The position numbers and the translations under genes were made by a program. DNA of 36,274 bases from Aeromonas cavernicola (GTDB lineage: Bacteria; Pseudomonadota; Gammaproteobacteria; Enterobacterales; Aeromonadaceae), in NCBI RefSeq assembly GCF_002795305.1, contig NZ_PGGC01000071.1, positions 1 through 36,274 on the forward strand, written 5' to 3'. The notes under the pieces are model-generated. The model was not told where the DNA came from. It saw only the letters and a list, made by a program, of their open reading frames with translations, and did no database searches. This document shows positions 8,601 to 19,651 of this stretch, piece after piece; position 1 is the first letter of the stretch; every line of letters begins with the position of its first letter.

Positions 8601-9293
8601 TTATGTGTTAGGAATATTATTGTATCCTTTTAAGTAAGGGTTTTTTGCTGTGAGCAATTGGCAATCTTTTTTGAATATTTGAACTGACACTAACGAGTCC
8701 GGTTCCAGTTCTAATTCGTTGCTACCATTATGATGCCGGCTATGCTCGAATATCCTATGATAACTTGGATGCCAGCAAAACATATCGCCATAGTTCATTT
8801 TATAGCTAAAAATATGATTGTGATGCTGATACTCATTACGGTAGTGGCCAGCAGGTGGATTGAAATCTAAGATGGTCATAAGGCCTTTATCACTTAATAA
8901 ATGGTCACTATTTGCGGCAATCTTAAATAAGTCTTGTGGATCGCATAAGTAGAGACAAAATCCGAAAATGATGAGGTCTACACTTTCTATATTAGGAAGG
9001 GTATCTGCAGTACCGACAAAAAGGTTTAAGTCTGGATAGCATGTTTGGCCATTTTGAATTGCCAGTATTGAGGGATCAATGCCATAACATTCTGCGCTAT
9101 AAATTTTTTTCAGTTGAGCTAATCGCCAACCATTGGCACAGCCAATCTCTAGGATCCGTGTTGGTTTGCATTTAATAGTATTTAAAGCAGCTAAAATAGG
9201 ATCATTATTTACTGAGTTGTCATTGGTGTGTTGTTTATTTCTTTCATACCAAGCATCACCTTCCCCCGCTATAAATATATTTTTCTGGCTCAT
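8601..9293 (-). CDS. Class I SAM-dependent methyltransferase of the nonulosonate locus
   Basis: A 230-residue Rossmann-fold methyltransferase. Motif I is ILEIGCANGWRLAQL (about 47-61), followed by the acidic end of strand 2 in YGIDPS and a VDLIIFGFCLYL strand. The N-terminal FIAGEGDAWYERN resembles small methyltransferases that accompany pseudaminic-acid operons. An AGGAGA ribosome site sits 4 bases before the ATG. It lies 60 bases downstream of pseI on the same strand, so it may be the last gene of that operon. O- or N-methylation of the sugar or of the glycosylated flagellin is inferred from context. Its sequence looks more AT-rich than the pse genes, suggesting a separate origin. Confidence 0.7.
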   Translation of the reverse strand: MSQKNIFIAGEGDAWYERNKQHTNDNSVNNDPILAALNTIKCKPTRILEIGCANGWRLAQLKKIYSAECYGIDPSILAIQNGQTCYPDLNLFVGTADTLPNIESVDLIIFGFCLYLCDPQDLFKIAANSDHLLSDKGLMTILDFNPPAGHYRNEYQHHNHIFSYKMNYGDMFCWHPSYHRIFEHSRHHNGSNELELEPDSLVSVQIFKKDCQLLTAKNPYLKGYNNIPNT

Positions 9294-9353
9294 ATTATCT
9301 CCTAGGGATCATGAATATTAATTTAATAGGTGAAATAGGGGGTGGCTAGTGTA

Positions 9354-10400
9354 CTACATTAGGTCATCAAAACTGACCGCTTTACCACGATGAATATCAT
9401 ATCGGGCTTGTTTACCGATGATCAGAGGCAATGAATCAGCAGGGAGACCATAACCTGGTCTGATCCGTCTGATGTGTTCTGGTTTAATGAGAGTGCCAGC
9501 TGGAATATCGGTGACAAAATAAAGTGAACGACGAAACTTTAGATTCGCCTGTTCAGCTTGATTATTGCCACTCTTACCGGTTCCCAGTGCTTGCCAACAG
9601 AGCTTAGTTTGCGCGCACAATGTTTTTAGTTCGTTAGGTTCCAACGAAAATTCCGCATCAGGTCCACCATCGCTGCGGGCAAGTGTGAGGTGCTTCTCAA
9701 TAGCTACAGCCCCCAGAGCGATAGCCAGCTGGGCTGCTGTATTGCCAAGGGTATGATCCGAAAGACCTACGGGTACTGCAAACCTGTCGGCTAAACGTGT
9801 AATGCGTTTGAGATTAATATCGGCGAGTGGGGTGGGGTAGCCGCTCACACAATGCAGCAGCAAAATCTGGGAGCAACCATTTTCACGCAGTACCTGCAGA
9901 GCGTGTGTGATTTCCTCTTCGGTAGACATGCCTGATGAGATAATCACAGGCTTTCTTTGCTGCGCAATATATCGGAGTAATGGGATATCGGTGATTTCAA
10001 ATGAAGCTATTTTGTAGGCTGGAGTTCCCAAGCGTTCGAGAAAATCGACGGCACTTTCGTCAAATGGACTAGAGAAAATAGTTAATCCGCGAGCAGCAGC
10101 CCGTTCAAACAGTGGTTGATGCCATTCCCAAGGGGTGTGAGCTTGCTGATAGAGGTGGTAAAGGGTGTAGCCATCCCACAAGCCGCCTTGAATATGAAAA
10201 TCTGGCAGATCACAATCGAGGGTCATGGTGTCGGCGGTATAGGTTTGTAGCTTGATGGCATCTGCGCCAGCATCGGCGGCTGCATCCACCAGAGCCAGGG
10301 CACGTTCCAATTGGCCATTATGGTTGCCGGACAACTCAGCGATGATATAAGGCGGGTTATTTGGGCCTATCGCACGGCCATTAATAGTAAACTGAGGCAT
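9354..10400 (-). CDS. pseI: Pseudaminic acid synthase (NeuB family)
   Basis: Condenses the 2,4-diacetamido-2,4,6-trideoxy-hexose made by PseB/C/H/G with phosphoenolpyruvate to give the nine-carbon acid. It has an N-terminal NeuB barrel beginning PPYIIAELSGNHNG, with AIKLQTYTADT and LSDHTLGNTAA further on, and a C-terminal SAF (antifreeze-like) domain over about the last 60 residues. I chose the ATG at 10400 (348 aa, the family length) because GGGAG lies 8 bases upstream. A longer reading to 10478 only adds non-homologous residues. It overlaps the end of pseG/H by 20 bases. Known in Aeromonas as neuB of the flm locus. Confidence 0.9.
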   Translation of the reverse strand: MPQFTINGRAIGPNNPPYIIAELSGNHNGQLERALALVDAAADAGADAIKLQTYTADTMTLDCDLPDFHIQGGLWDGYTLYHLYQQAHTPWEWHQPLFERAAARGLTIFSSPFDESAVDFLERLGTPAYKIASFEITDIPLLRYIAQQRKPVIISSGMSTEEEITHALQVLRENGCSQILLLHCVSGYPTPLADINLKRITRLADRFAVPVGLSDHTLGNTAAQLAIALGAVAIEKHLTLARSDGGPDAEFSLEPNELKTLCAQTKLCWQALGTGKSGNNQAEQANLKFRRSLYFVTDIPAGTLIKPEHIRRIRPGYGLPADSLPLIIGKQARYDIHRGKAVSFDDLM

Positions 10401-11877
10401 GAAAAGGCTCCCTAGGCGTAAAGTAAAACCAATGTTGCTGATGACTGGGCTGGTATCCAACCGATTGGAAGAGTGCAAGCGAACCCTGATTTTCGGGGTG
10501 GATGTAGGCGTGAAACGTTAGCCATGGAAACAGTTTATGGAGTAGAGCCAGTGCACGTTTGCCGTGGCCTTGCTGGTGTTGCTGTGGGTCTACATAGAGC
10601 GAGACCTCGTTATTTCCAGGCGCCTCATGGGATTCGTCTAGTCTCACCACTGCACAGGGGCCATTCACAGACATCAATTTAAATAACCAGCGATGGGTGT
10701 GTTGTAGTGTGCTATCTAACCAAACTTGGTGTTCATTAAGAGAGGGGGGGGCGGGATTGCGGCTGTGCTGCCGGGTCACTGTGTGCTGCTGCCAGAGGCA
10801 CATCCACTCCGCATCCTCTGTTGTAACGGGCTGTAGCCAGTATCCGTGCTGCAATGGCGTCAGGGTTTCAAGCAGGCGCTGCGTCCCCGCACCATCGCAT
10901 AGGGTGGCCGCATGTTGGCTAAGCTGCTGCAGCTTAGCCGGCGTTGGCCAATGAGTGAACAGTTGGTGCAACAGCTGTTGCTCATTTAATGTTCTCAGGT
11001 CACCAAGCCAGATTACCGCATTGGCCTTGGCTAGCTGCTCGGCATTCTCTTGTTGATTATCAGCCAAAGTGAATAGCAAGGTTGGCAGTGCCAGCGCTGC
11101 ACGCTCCCAGCTACTGGTACCGCCAGCACCAATAGCTAGATCTGCTTGCAGCATTAACTCGGCCATATTATGTGCGTCAAGATGGAGTGTGACACGATGG
11201 CGACTTGCAGCTATGAGTGTGCTGAGTGCGTCAATATGGGGGGCATGGCTTGCCAGTACTAGATCAATCTCCAGCTGAGGGACAGAGAGCTTATCAATCA
11301 GAGGCAGTATCCGAGAGAGGTGATTATCGCTGTCCATGGCACCGAGGGAGAGCAGTAATCGTTTGATCGGAGCGCAGAGACGACGTTTAGCCAAAGCAGC
11401 CGATCTGAGTGCTGCGAACTCTGGCCGCAAGGGCGCATAGCTGGGGCCTAGTAGCGGGCGACGTTCAAAATCGCTGTGTTGGTAGTCCGCGAGTTGACGG
11501 CTGGGGGTCACATCTAGCAACTGGGTTGCCCGATGTGCTCTGTTAGCCAAATCATCAACCACTAGCTGTTGGGGAAACAAGGCGGCAAGCGGTATTTCCC
11601 ATCGGCGATCTAGCTGATAGTGGTCCACGATCAGCCAGTCGCTGCCTGCCCACGGCATGATGGCGCGATAGAGTGACCGCCAGTCCGGTTGAGAGGGAAG
11701 TCGTGTCAAACCGTGTTGGCGGGCGATCACTTGAGTTGCATCGAAGCCGGGCTGCTCAGCACATACAAAATGGCACTCATGGCCACGACTCGCCGCAAGG
11801 TCGGCAATGCTGAGACAACGCATGAGATGGCCGGCGCCGAGGGTGATACTCGCATCACATCGAAATAGCAGCTTCAT
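10381..11877 (-). CDS. pseG: Fused PseG hydrolase / PseH-like N-acetyltransferase
   Basis: Two activities on one 498-residue chain. Residues 1 to about 340 are a PseG/SpsG UDP-sugar hydrolase (GT-B like) that removes UDP before the synthase step. GAGHLMRCLSIA places His17 where the PseG catalytic His sits, and GAGGTSSWE lies further on. Residues of about 345-498 are a GNAT acetyltransferase (LYVDPQQHQQGHGKRALALL acetyl-CoA loop, then HPENQGSLALFQSVGY), expected to act as PseH on the 4-amino sugar. PseH works before PseG in the pathway, so the fusion joins successive steps. It starts in a TAATG overlap with the aminotransferase gene. It resembles Aeromonas FlmD. Confidence 0.88.
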   Translation of the reverse strand: MKLLFRCDASITLGAGHLMRCLSIADLAASRGHECHFVCAEQPGFDATQVIARQHGLTRLPSQPDWRSLYRAIMPWAGSDWLIVDHYQLDRRWEIPLAALFPQQLVVDDLANRAHRATQLLDVTPSRQLADYQHSDFERRPLLGPSYAPLRPEFAALRSAALAKRRLCAPIKRLLLSLGAMDSDNHLSRILPLIDKLSVPQLEIDLVLASHAPHIDALSTLIAASRHRVTLHLDAHNMAELMLQADLAIGAGGTSSWERAALALPTLLFTLADNQQENAEQLAKANAVIWLGDLRTLNEQQLLHQLFTHWPTPAKLQQLSQHAATLCDGAGTQRLLETLTPLQHGYWLQPVTTEDAEWMCLWQQHTVTRQHSRNPAPPSLNEHQVWLDSTLQHTHRWLFKLMSVNGPCAVVRLDESHEAPGNNEVSLYVDPQQHQQGHGKRALALLHKLFPWLTFHAYIHPENQGSLALFQSVGYQPSHQQHWFYFTPREPFHASVYY

Positions 11878-13166
11878 TAACGCACCCGAAATACGGGCTG
11901 GATAGGCTCTCCATCAAGCGCGTGGCTCAGAGTGTTAGCACTATCGTGATGAATGAGGGCTGGCAAAATGTCACGATAAGCGTCCAGTAAGGTGAGGACG
12001 TCTTGTTCGCTGTGGGCAAGGTTTAGATTGTGGCTACCTAGGGTCAGTATTCCCCGTTTGCACAATTCCTGGATAAGATAGCTCTTGAGCAGCCAGCTGG
12101 AGTGGTGGGCAGAATCGGCAACCAGCAAGAAGCTCCAGCTTGGATGCCCAGCAGTCTGCAACCATGCAGGGGCATTGAGCGTTTTTAGCAACGCATCAAG
12201 TTTGTCCAGTATCTGTTGCCCACGCTCTGCCAGCCTAGTTGGCACATCCCATTGCCGCATTTTTTTAATGACAGCATTGGCGGCCGCTAAGGCGATCACA
12301 TCGCCGCCGAAAGTACCGGAGAAAAAGATATCCTCCATCCGTTTCATATATTGACGGCGACCGACCACCGCAGAAATAGGAAAACCGTTGGCCATGCCTT
12401 TGCCAAAAGCGGCCAGATCCGGTGTCACGCCAAAGAGGCTCTGGGCTCCTCCCAAGTGGAAGCGAAAGCCGGTAATGGTCTCATCAAAGATAAGTAGAGT
12501 GCCGTGAGCATCACAAAGCTGGCGTATACCGGGCAGGAAATCAGGGTTGGGCCAGCTAACATTCATTGGCTCCAAAATAACCGCAGCAAACTCCCCCGGG
12601 TGGGTTTCCAGTAGCTGGTGCAGCGAAGCAAGATCGTTGTATTCAAATCGATGGGTCAGCTCTCTTACCGCTTCCGGTACCCCCAGATGACGGGTAGTAG
12701 AGCCAATGTACCAATCTTGCCAGCCATGATAGCCGCAGACTGCTACCCGCTCGCGGCCAGTGACTGCACGGGATAGCCGGATACAGGCCGAGGTAGCATC
12801 CGTGCCATTTTTGCCAAAACGAACCATTTCGGCGCACGGAATAAGCTCGATGAGCTGTTCGGCAACCTCGGTTTCCAAGCGGTGAGGAAGGGAGAAAATC
12901 GAGCCAAGATTGAGCTGTTCTATGACCGCCTCGTTCACCTCTGCATCGCAATAGCCAAGGCTAATAGCCAGCAAGCCACTGGCGAAGTCGAGATACTCGT
13001 TGTTATCAACATCCCACACCTTGGCGCCATTCCCTCGTTCGATAAAGAGAGGTGCTGCTCCATAAGGGAAGCAGAGACGACTTTTAGAAAAAGTTTGAGA
13101 TCCAAGAGGAATACTCTGTTCTGCCCGAGTAGAGAGAGCCAGTGAATGTTGATAACGCGCGGTCAT
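11877..13166 (-). CDS. Class III PLP aminotransferase, glutamate-1-semialdehyde aminomutase-like
   Basis: A 429-residue fold-type I PLP enzyme. The cofactor lysine is Lys256 in AAFGKGMANGFP, the aspartate motif is LLIFDETITGFR and the phosphate loop is FGKNGTDATS. It resembles HemL but sits inside a sugar operon and has a C-terminal tail of about 25 extra residues. It is therefore unlikely to be the tetrapyrrole enzyme. The substrate is unknown; a role in changing an amino or keto group on the nonulosonate or a side chain is only inferred. Such genes next to SpsF-type cytidylyltransferases are familiar from other surface-sugar clusters. It overlaps the cytidylyltransferase gene (ATGA) and pseG (TAATG). 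Confidence 0.8.
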   Translation of the reverse strand: MTARYQHSLALSTRAEQSIPLGSQTFSKSRLCFPYGAAPLFIERGNGAKVWDVDNNEYLDFASGLLAISLGYCDAEVNEAVIEQLNLGSIFSLPHRLETEVAEQLIELIPCAEMVRFGKNGTDATSACIRLSRAVTGRERVAVCGYHGWQDWYIGSTTRHLGVPEAVRELTHRFEYNDLASLHQLLETHPGEFAAVILEPMNVSWPNPDFLPGIRQLCDAHGTLLIFDETITGFRFHLGGAQSLFGVTPDLAAFGKGMANGFPISAVVGRRQYMKRMEDIFFSGTFGGDVIALAAANAVIKKMRQWDVPTRLAERGQQILDKLDALLKTLNAPAWLQTAGHPSWSFLLVADSAHHSSWLLKSYLIQELCKRGILTLGSHNLNLAHSEQDVLTLLDAYRDILPALIHHDSANTLSHALDGEPIQPVFRVR

Positions 13167-13918
13167 ATGTGATGCTCCTTGGCTAGCGAATCAGCCAATC
13201 CTTCGTTGCGCTGGTGCTGGGTATTAAGGGTTGCCAGCTCCGGCTGCTGTGCCAGTAAGGCGAGGATATCATCGGTCGTAAAGGCTGGATTGGTTGGATA
13301 GAGCGCCTGATAAATGCGGGCTACCAACTCAAAGTCAGCAGGCTCATCGACGGTCCAGCGTAGGTGGGCTAGCGAAGGCGTGCGCTGCAGTTCACCCATG
13401 GAAAATTGCTCGGGATGGCGACGAACATAGTAAGTGACATGTTCTCGATCGGCCTGCGTGGTGGCTTTTTCCTGCAGGGTTGCCAATGTCTTTCCACTCA
13501 TGATCTCGGCATCCAGCCCATCTGGATAACTGGGGTTACTGCAGTTGCTGCTGTAGTCGAACTTACCCGTGAGATGCAGGGTTATCAGCTCATCTATTAC
13601 CATGGGGTCAGCCAGCGGGCAGTCACCCGTGAGACGTACAATATGGGTCGGGTTATAGGGGCGAGCAGCCAAATAGAAGCGCAGCAGAACATCATCAAGC
13701 GGACCGCAGAAACAGGGGACTCCCAGCTTTTCACACAAGGTGGCGATGGCGCGATCTGCTGGTTGATCGCTGGTCGCGACCAAGAGCTTATCAAGGCGCT
13801 GACTCCGTTGAAGTCGCTCAATCTGCCTTGCTAGCATGGGTTCGCCGCACAGCTCTTTTAACACCTTGTTGGGTAGACGGGAGGAGCTGGTTCTGGCCTG
13901 CAAAATACCTAGGATCAT
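13163..13918 (-). CDS. pseF: SpsF-type cytidylyltransferase (CMP-nonulosonate synthetase)
   Basis: Expected to activate the nonulosonic acid with CTP, the PseF/NeuA step. The N-terminal nucleotide loop ILQARTSSSRLPNKVL (residues 4-19) and the C-terminal FTTDDILALLAQQPEL segment are those of the SpsF (spore-coat polysaccharide) branch rather than the usual NeuA/PseF loop. The acid pair is in VRLTGDCPLADP. I chose the ATG at 13918 (251 aa): it forms an ATGA overlap with the aldo/keto reductase stop and has GGAGA 6 bases upstream. A longer reading to 13993 adds unrelated residues. The symbol reflects the pathway position; Aeromonas literature uses neuA for this slot. Confidence 0.82.
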   Translation of the reverse strand: MILGILQARTSSSRLPNKVLKELCGEPMLARQIERLQRSQRLDKLLVATSDQPADRAIATLCEKLGVPCFCGPLDDVLLRFYLAARPYNPTHIVRLTGDCPLADPMVIDELITLHLTGKFDYSSNCSNPSYPDGLDAEIMSGKTLATLQEKATTQADREHVTYYVRRHPEQFSMGELQRTPSLAHLRWTVDEPADFELVARIYQALYPTNPAFTTDDILALLAQQPELATLNTQHQRNEGLADSLAKEHHI

Positions 13919-14750
13919 TGGGTTCTCCAGAGTCCGGGGTTGATAAGGCCTTGCTCCATAGAGGCCAATGGGGCAATTTCCGCCTCCGTGCATTCATGCA
14001 GCGCTTGAGTGGCGTTAATAATGGCGGCTAGCTCTTGGGCATGGCATACACCGACCACAAAGCGACTTACTTGCGGCAGGGCTGCCATGATAGACAGTGC
14101 TCTGCCAAGGGGGGAAAGTGAGGGGCGCCAGCTGTCAAATCGCGCCAACTCGGCCGCAAAGCATTGCAAATACGCCGGTCGCTGGGGCGGTTGCATCAAC
14201 AACAGCCCCTGTAAAAAGAGCGACCGTACGTGGATTTCACATCCCATCTCGAGCAGTTTGTCGAGCCAGCCAGTGCGCAAAAAGCGTTGATCGAGCAGAT
14301 TGGCAGGTAATTGCACCAGTTCTAAGGGATAACCCGCGACTAGCCACGCATCGAGCTCTTCTGGGGAGTAAACAGAGACGCCTAGCTTGCCGATCACCCC
14401 CAGCTGCTGCAGTGCAACAAGCTGGTGGAACAGCGCTGGCGATGCATCTTGGCTGCGATGGAGCAGCAAGCCATCTAGTCGTGTACGCCCCAGCTGCCGC
14501 ATGCTGTTGTTGATTGCATTATGTACATCAGATAGCGGGAGGTGTGGTGCGAGTTTATCGATCAAGGTGAAATGACGGGTATCCCGTTGTCCGAGTCGCA
14601 GCTCGGCATTGCCATAAGCTTGCGCTGTATCGAGCGTATCGATCCCTGCTTGGTGAGCCAGCGTGAGGATGGCATCGAGCGCCTCATCACTAACTTGCCC
14701 GTCTTGGTTACTGACCCCGTAATCAAGGCCGAATTGCACGGTACCGAGCG

Positions 14751-14760
<10 letters not shown>
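13915..14760 (-). CDS. Aldo/keto reductase in the nonulosonate operon
   Basis: A 281-residue NADPH-dependent aldo/keto reductase of (beta/alpha)8 type. It opens with ALGTVQFGLDYGV. The likely catalytic residues are Asp44 and Tyr49 in DTLDTAQAYGNAE, a Lys in LIDKL and a His in LLLHRSQD. It is not one of the six standard Pse steps. Its place between pseC and the cytidylyltransferase, with a 10-base overlap to pseC and an ATGA overlap to the next gene, says it acts on this pathway's sugar or a precursor. The exact substrate is unknown. Confidence 0.82.
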
Positions 14761-16918
<2,158 letters not shown>

Positions 16919-16934
16919 TCATGAGCAACATCAC

Positions 16935-16951
16935 AAGCAGTTTTTATGCCA
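16935..16951 (-). promoter_or_regulatory. Candidate sigma-54 promoter of the pse operon
   Basis: On the minus strand the sequence reads TGGCATAAAAACTGCTT. The invariant GG and GC are exactly 10 bases apart, and it matches the -24/-12 consensus TGGCAC-N5-TTGC with two mismatches. The start of transcription would fall near 16926, giving a leader of about 32 bases to pseB. The closely similar element before flrB in this window strengthens the call. Confidence 0.65.
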
Positions 16952-16974
16952 TGTATAGGAGGTATAGGCAGACG

Positions 16975-16994
16975 GTCACGTCACGAGACGTGAC
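16975..16994 (-). terminator. Hairpin downstream of btuF
   Basis: GTCACGTC pairs with GACGTGAC around an ACGA loop, 14 bases past the btuF stop. It could end the mtn-cobD-btuF transcript before the pse promoter, but no T tract follows, so the role is uncertain. Confidence 0.4.
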
Positions 16995-17008
16995 AGGGGT
17001 AACGGTTA

Positions 17009-17848
17009 TCAGGGCGTCTGTTGCTCGGCCTGCCTGATCATCTGGCATAACTGAGCCACAGCGTTGAGCGCTCGTGGGGTAAAGCGGTGTAGCTCATCTG
17101 CATTGATGAGTCTGAGTTGCTGTCGTTTGATGGCATCAAGCCCCTGCCACTGTTGCCAGTGACTGAGGGCGTCAGGATCTTGACTCCCCGCCAAGATAAG
17201 CCCAGGGTTGGTTCTGATCACTTGCTCGATATCCACTTGTGGGTAGGGGAGTTGGGCATTTGCCATGACGTTGATCCCCCCGCACAGCGTAATAGCCTGA
17301 GCCGGCCAAGCGTGACCACTGACGCTGGTGAGCGGTGGGTACCAGAGCTGGTAAAACACCTTGACGCCAGTTGGCTGGCCATATCGCTGCTGCAGCGCAT
17401 GTAAGCGTGCCAGATAGCGATCGGCGGCGGCGTTGGCACTCTTTTCCACCCCCAGTAGGCTGCCCAGTGCCCGCATCTCGGTGGCCAATGAGGCAAAATC
17501 GCTGGGCTCTGAGTAGAAAACGGGGATGCCAAGCCGCTCCAGCGGCGCTAGCATCCTTGATTGGGCTGAGCGCCAGCCTAGGATCAGGTCCGGTTTCTGC
17601 GCTAGCACGGCCTCAAGATTAATACTGCGATAATTGGCCACCTTGGGCTTGGTTTTCACCTCGGGGGGATAGTCGGAGGCCTCGTCGATGGCGACCAGTT
17701 TGTCACCTGCGCCGATCTCATAAAGCAGCTCGGTAAGGTGGGGGACCACGCTCACTACCCGACTCGGGGTTGCAGCCAGTAGTGCACTGGGCAACCAAAC
17801 CAGCAGCAGGCAGGGGAGCCAATTTAGTAACAACCACCATTTAGCCAC
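17009..17848 (-). CDS. btuF: Cobalamin-binding periplasmic protein BtuF
   Basis: Periplasmic binding protein that hands vitamin B12 to the BtuCD transporter. After a hydrophobic signal peptide (LLLNWLPCLLLVWLPSALLAA) come the two lobes of the helical-backbone binding-protein fold: VVSVVPHLTELLYEIGAGD at the start, KPDLILGWRSAQ in the first lobe, and NPGLILAGSQDPDA in the second. I prefer the GTG at 17848 (279 aa), which overlaps the cobD stop by 8 bases and has GGGGG upstream. A TTG at 17872 is also possible. Third gene of the mtn-cobD-btuF run. Confidence 0.85.
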   Translation of the reverse strand: MAKWWLLLNWLPCLLLVWLPSALLAATPSRVVSVVPHLTELLYEIGAGDKLVAIDEASDYPPEVKTKPKVANYRSINLEAVLAQKPDLILGWRSAQSRMLAPLERLGIPVFYSEPSDFASLATEMRALGSLLGVEKSANAAADRYLARLHALQQRYGQPTGVKVFYQLWYPPLTSVSGHAWPAQAITLCGGINVMANAQLPYPQVDIEQVIRTNPGLILAGSQDPDALSHWQQWQGLDAIKRQQLRLINADELHRFTPRALNAVAQLCQMIRQAEQQTP

Positions 17849-18803
17849 GAAGCAACACCCCCACCGTAACAAGCAGTGCCAGCATTAACCAACCCCAACC
17901 TATTGCTTGCAAAATATTGAGTACTTTGCGCGGTGACTCGCCACTGGGGTCATCACCCTGGCCGAGCACCGGCCAGCGTTGCAGCGTTGCCTGATAGTAG
18001 CGGGGACCGCCAAGGCGAAGCCGGCATTTATCCACTAATAGTGTGAGCAGGACTCCCATGATGGGATTAGGCCAGAGCGTGCCAGTTCGCCACAGCAGCG
18101 CAGCGCGTTTGAGGCGGCTGACCAGCAGTGGCAACCCGAGCAGCAAAATGACGGGGGTATTGAGCCCCTGATAGAGAGTACTGGCGGCACGGCCAAAGTG
18201 ATCGAAAGTGGGATCTTTGCGATTCCAGCTTTGGTTCATCAGCGGTACCAGCCGCCAGAGCATAGCCCCTTGTACCCCCGCGAGGGCGAACCCCAGCAGC
18301 GGCCCCGCCCATTGGCTGACCAGTCGCAGGGCGCAGCTTTCGGTGACCGCTTTAGCCATCCCCATGGCCGAGAGTTTACCTGTCTCCCGCTTGAGCCAAG
18401 GGATGGCCTGTAATCTGGCCAGTGGCAGGGTCTCTTGTGTGGCGAGTGAACTCGTAGCATGGGCGAGTTCGCGCAGCGGACGAGATTCGATCATCAACAG
18501 CAAGAACAACAGGTCAAACAGTGGCTCGCTCAGGGCCAAATTGCGCAACGACCAGAGTCCGGCGGCGCAGGGCACCCAGACCACCAGTATCGCTATCATG
18601 CCTGCTTGCAGCTGCTGGCGTGGCGTGCCATCGGCTCTGTGCACCTTGTGACCCAGCCGAGTCAGCAGGGGCGTGACAGCCGAAAGACGCAGATGGGATG
18701 GCCACGGGATCACCGCTTCCAGTAGGGCTGCCCCGATCAAAATGGCCGCCGTCGTTGAGACCAGGGCATCGGCCATCAGTTCGAACGAGCCAATGTCGAT
18801 CAC
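17841..18803 (-). CDS. cobD: CobD/CbiB family cobalamin biosynthesis protein
   Basis: Membrane protein of the adenosylcobinamide-phosphate synthase family, which attaches the aminopropanol arm in B12 assembly or salvage. The 320 residues include hydrophobic segments at about 15-30, 70-85, 165-185, 215-230 and 300-318. [17 protein letters not shown] and [21 protein letters not shown] lie where the family has its conserved R-D/E and E-N segments, but both are divergent, so activity may be altered. The start is GTG, in a GTGA overlap with the mtn stop. Linkage to btuF supports a cobamide role. Confidence 0.75.
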   Translation of the reverse strand: MIDIGSFELMADALVSTTAAILIGAALLEAVIPWPSHLRLSAVTPLLTRLGHKVHRADGTPRQQLQAGMIAILVVWVPCAAGLWSLRNLALSEPLFDLLFLLLMIESRPLRELAHATSSLATQETLPLARLQAIPWLKRETGKLSAMGMAKAVTESCALRLVSQWAGPLLGFALAGVQGAMLWRLVPLMNQSWNRKDPTFDHFGRAASTLYQGLNTPVILLLGLPLLVSRLKRAALLWRTGTLWPNPIMGVLLTLLVDKCRLRLGGPRYYQATLQRWPVLGQGDDPSGESPRKVLNILQAIGWGWLMLALLVTVGVLLRG

Positions 18804-19492
18804 AGCTTGCCGAGCATCTTGATGATCACTTCAGCGGAGTGCTTGCCCGCGACATCGATAAAGGCATCGAAGGATGCAACTTGTTCCTTACCCGCGATAT
18901 CGGACATGGCGCGTACCACCAGATAGGGCACCTTGAACATGTGGCAGACCTGACCGATGGCTGCCCCTTCCATCTCGACCGCTAGCATCTGCGGGAAGTC
19001 GGCACGGGCCTTGGCGATGGCGTCCGGTTTGCACATGAACTGATCGCCGGTGCAGATAAGGCCAACCTTGGTCTGATGCTTGCCCTGCTCGGCGATGCAA
19101 GCCTCGGCGACCGCGATGAGCTTCTCATCACAGGGGAAGGCGGCGGGTTGTTGTGCCATCTGGCCTAGCTCGTAACCAAAGGCGGTCACATCGACATCGT
19201 GGAAGCGCATCTCGCTGGCAATCACCACATCACCGATGTGCAGGTCCTGGGCAAAGCCGCCTGCAGATCCCGTATTGATGACGCAGTCGGGGGCGAATTT
19301 CTCCAGCAGTAGGCTGGTGGCCACGCTGGCGGCGACTTTACCGATGCCGGAGCGGGTGAGGACCACGGCTTTTCCTGCCAGTTCCCCTTGATAGAACTCG
19401 CAGCCGCCTAGTTGCAGGGTGGTGGGGTTGTTCATCTGGCTGCGCAGCAGGGCGACTTCTTGCTCCATGGCGCCGATAATACCTACTTTCAT
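18800..19492 (-). CDS. mtnN: 5'-methylthioadenosine/S-adenosylhomocysteine nucleosidase
   Basis: Hydrolyses MTA and SAH to adenine plus the thio-ribose, feeding methionine salvage and autoinducer-2 precursor supply. At 230 residues it is close to the E. coli enzyme (232). Visible landmarks are Glu12 in [12 protein letters not shown], the phosphate/ribose loop [13 protein letters not shown]-type VEMEGAAI (ribose contact) and the catalytic Asp in AMSDIAG. The ATG at 19492 has GAGG 7 bases upstream; longer readings add unrelated residues. First gene of the mtn-cobD-btuF set. Also called pfs. Confidence 0.95.
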   Translation of the reverse strand: MKVGIIGAMEQEVALLRSQMNNPTTLQLGGCEFYQGELAGKAVVLTRSGIGKVAASVATSLLLEKFAPDCVINTGSAGGFAQDLHIGDVVIASEMRFHDVDVTAFGYELGQMAQQPAAFPCDEKLIAVAEACIAEQGKHQTKVGLICTGDQFMCKPDAIAKARADFPQMLAVEMEGAAIGQVCHMFKVPYLVVRAMSDIAGKEQVASFDAFIDVAGKHSAEVIIKMLGKL

Positions 19493-19539
19493 TGCTGACC
19501 TCGTCTTGCTAGCCGTGTGGCTGAATTTAAGTTGCGGTC

Positions 19540-19548
19540 GATCATAAC
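19540..19548 (-). promoter_or_regulatory. Candidate extended -10 promoter for mtn
   Basis: Minus strand TGTTATGAT matches an extended -10 (TGnTATAAT). No good -35 is visible at the right distance. The leader to mtn would be about 40 bases. Confidence 0.4.
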
Positions 19549-19651
19549 AAAAGATAGCGGTACATCCGAGCGCTCGAACAAGGCCCATAAGACGGACAGA
19601 AACAGGGGGCTGAATTGGTGAAAAGTGAGGCATTAAGGTGCTGACACGCTC

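Noticed and set aside
10400-10478. Longer N-terminus for PseI
   Set aside because: The extra 26 residues are an out-of-frame reading of the pseG/H 3' end; the ATG at 10400 has a good ribosome site and gives the family length.
13918-13993. Longer N-terminus for the SpsF-type cytidylyltransferase
   Set aside because: The family starts at MILGILQAR; upstream residues overlap the aldo/keto reductase and are unrelated.
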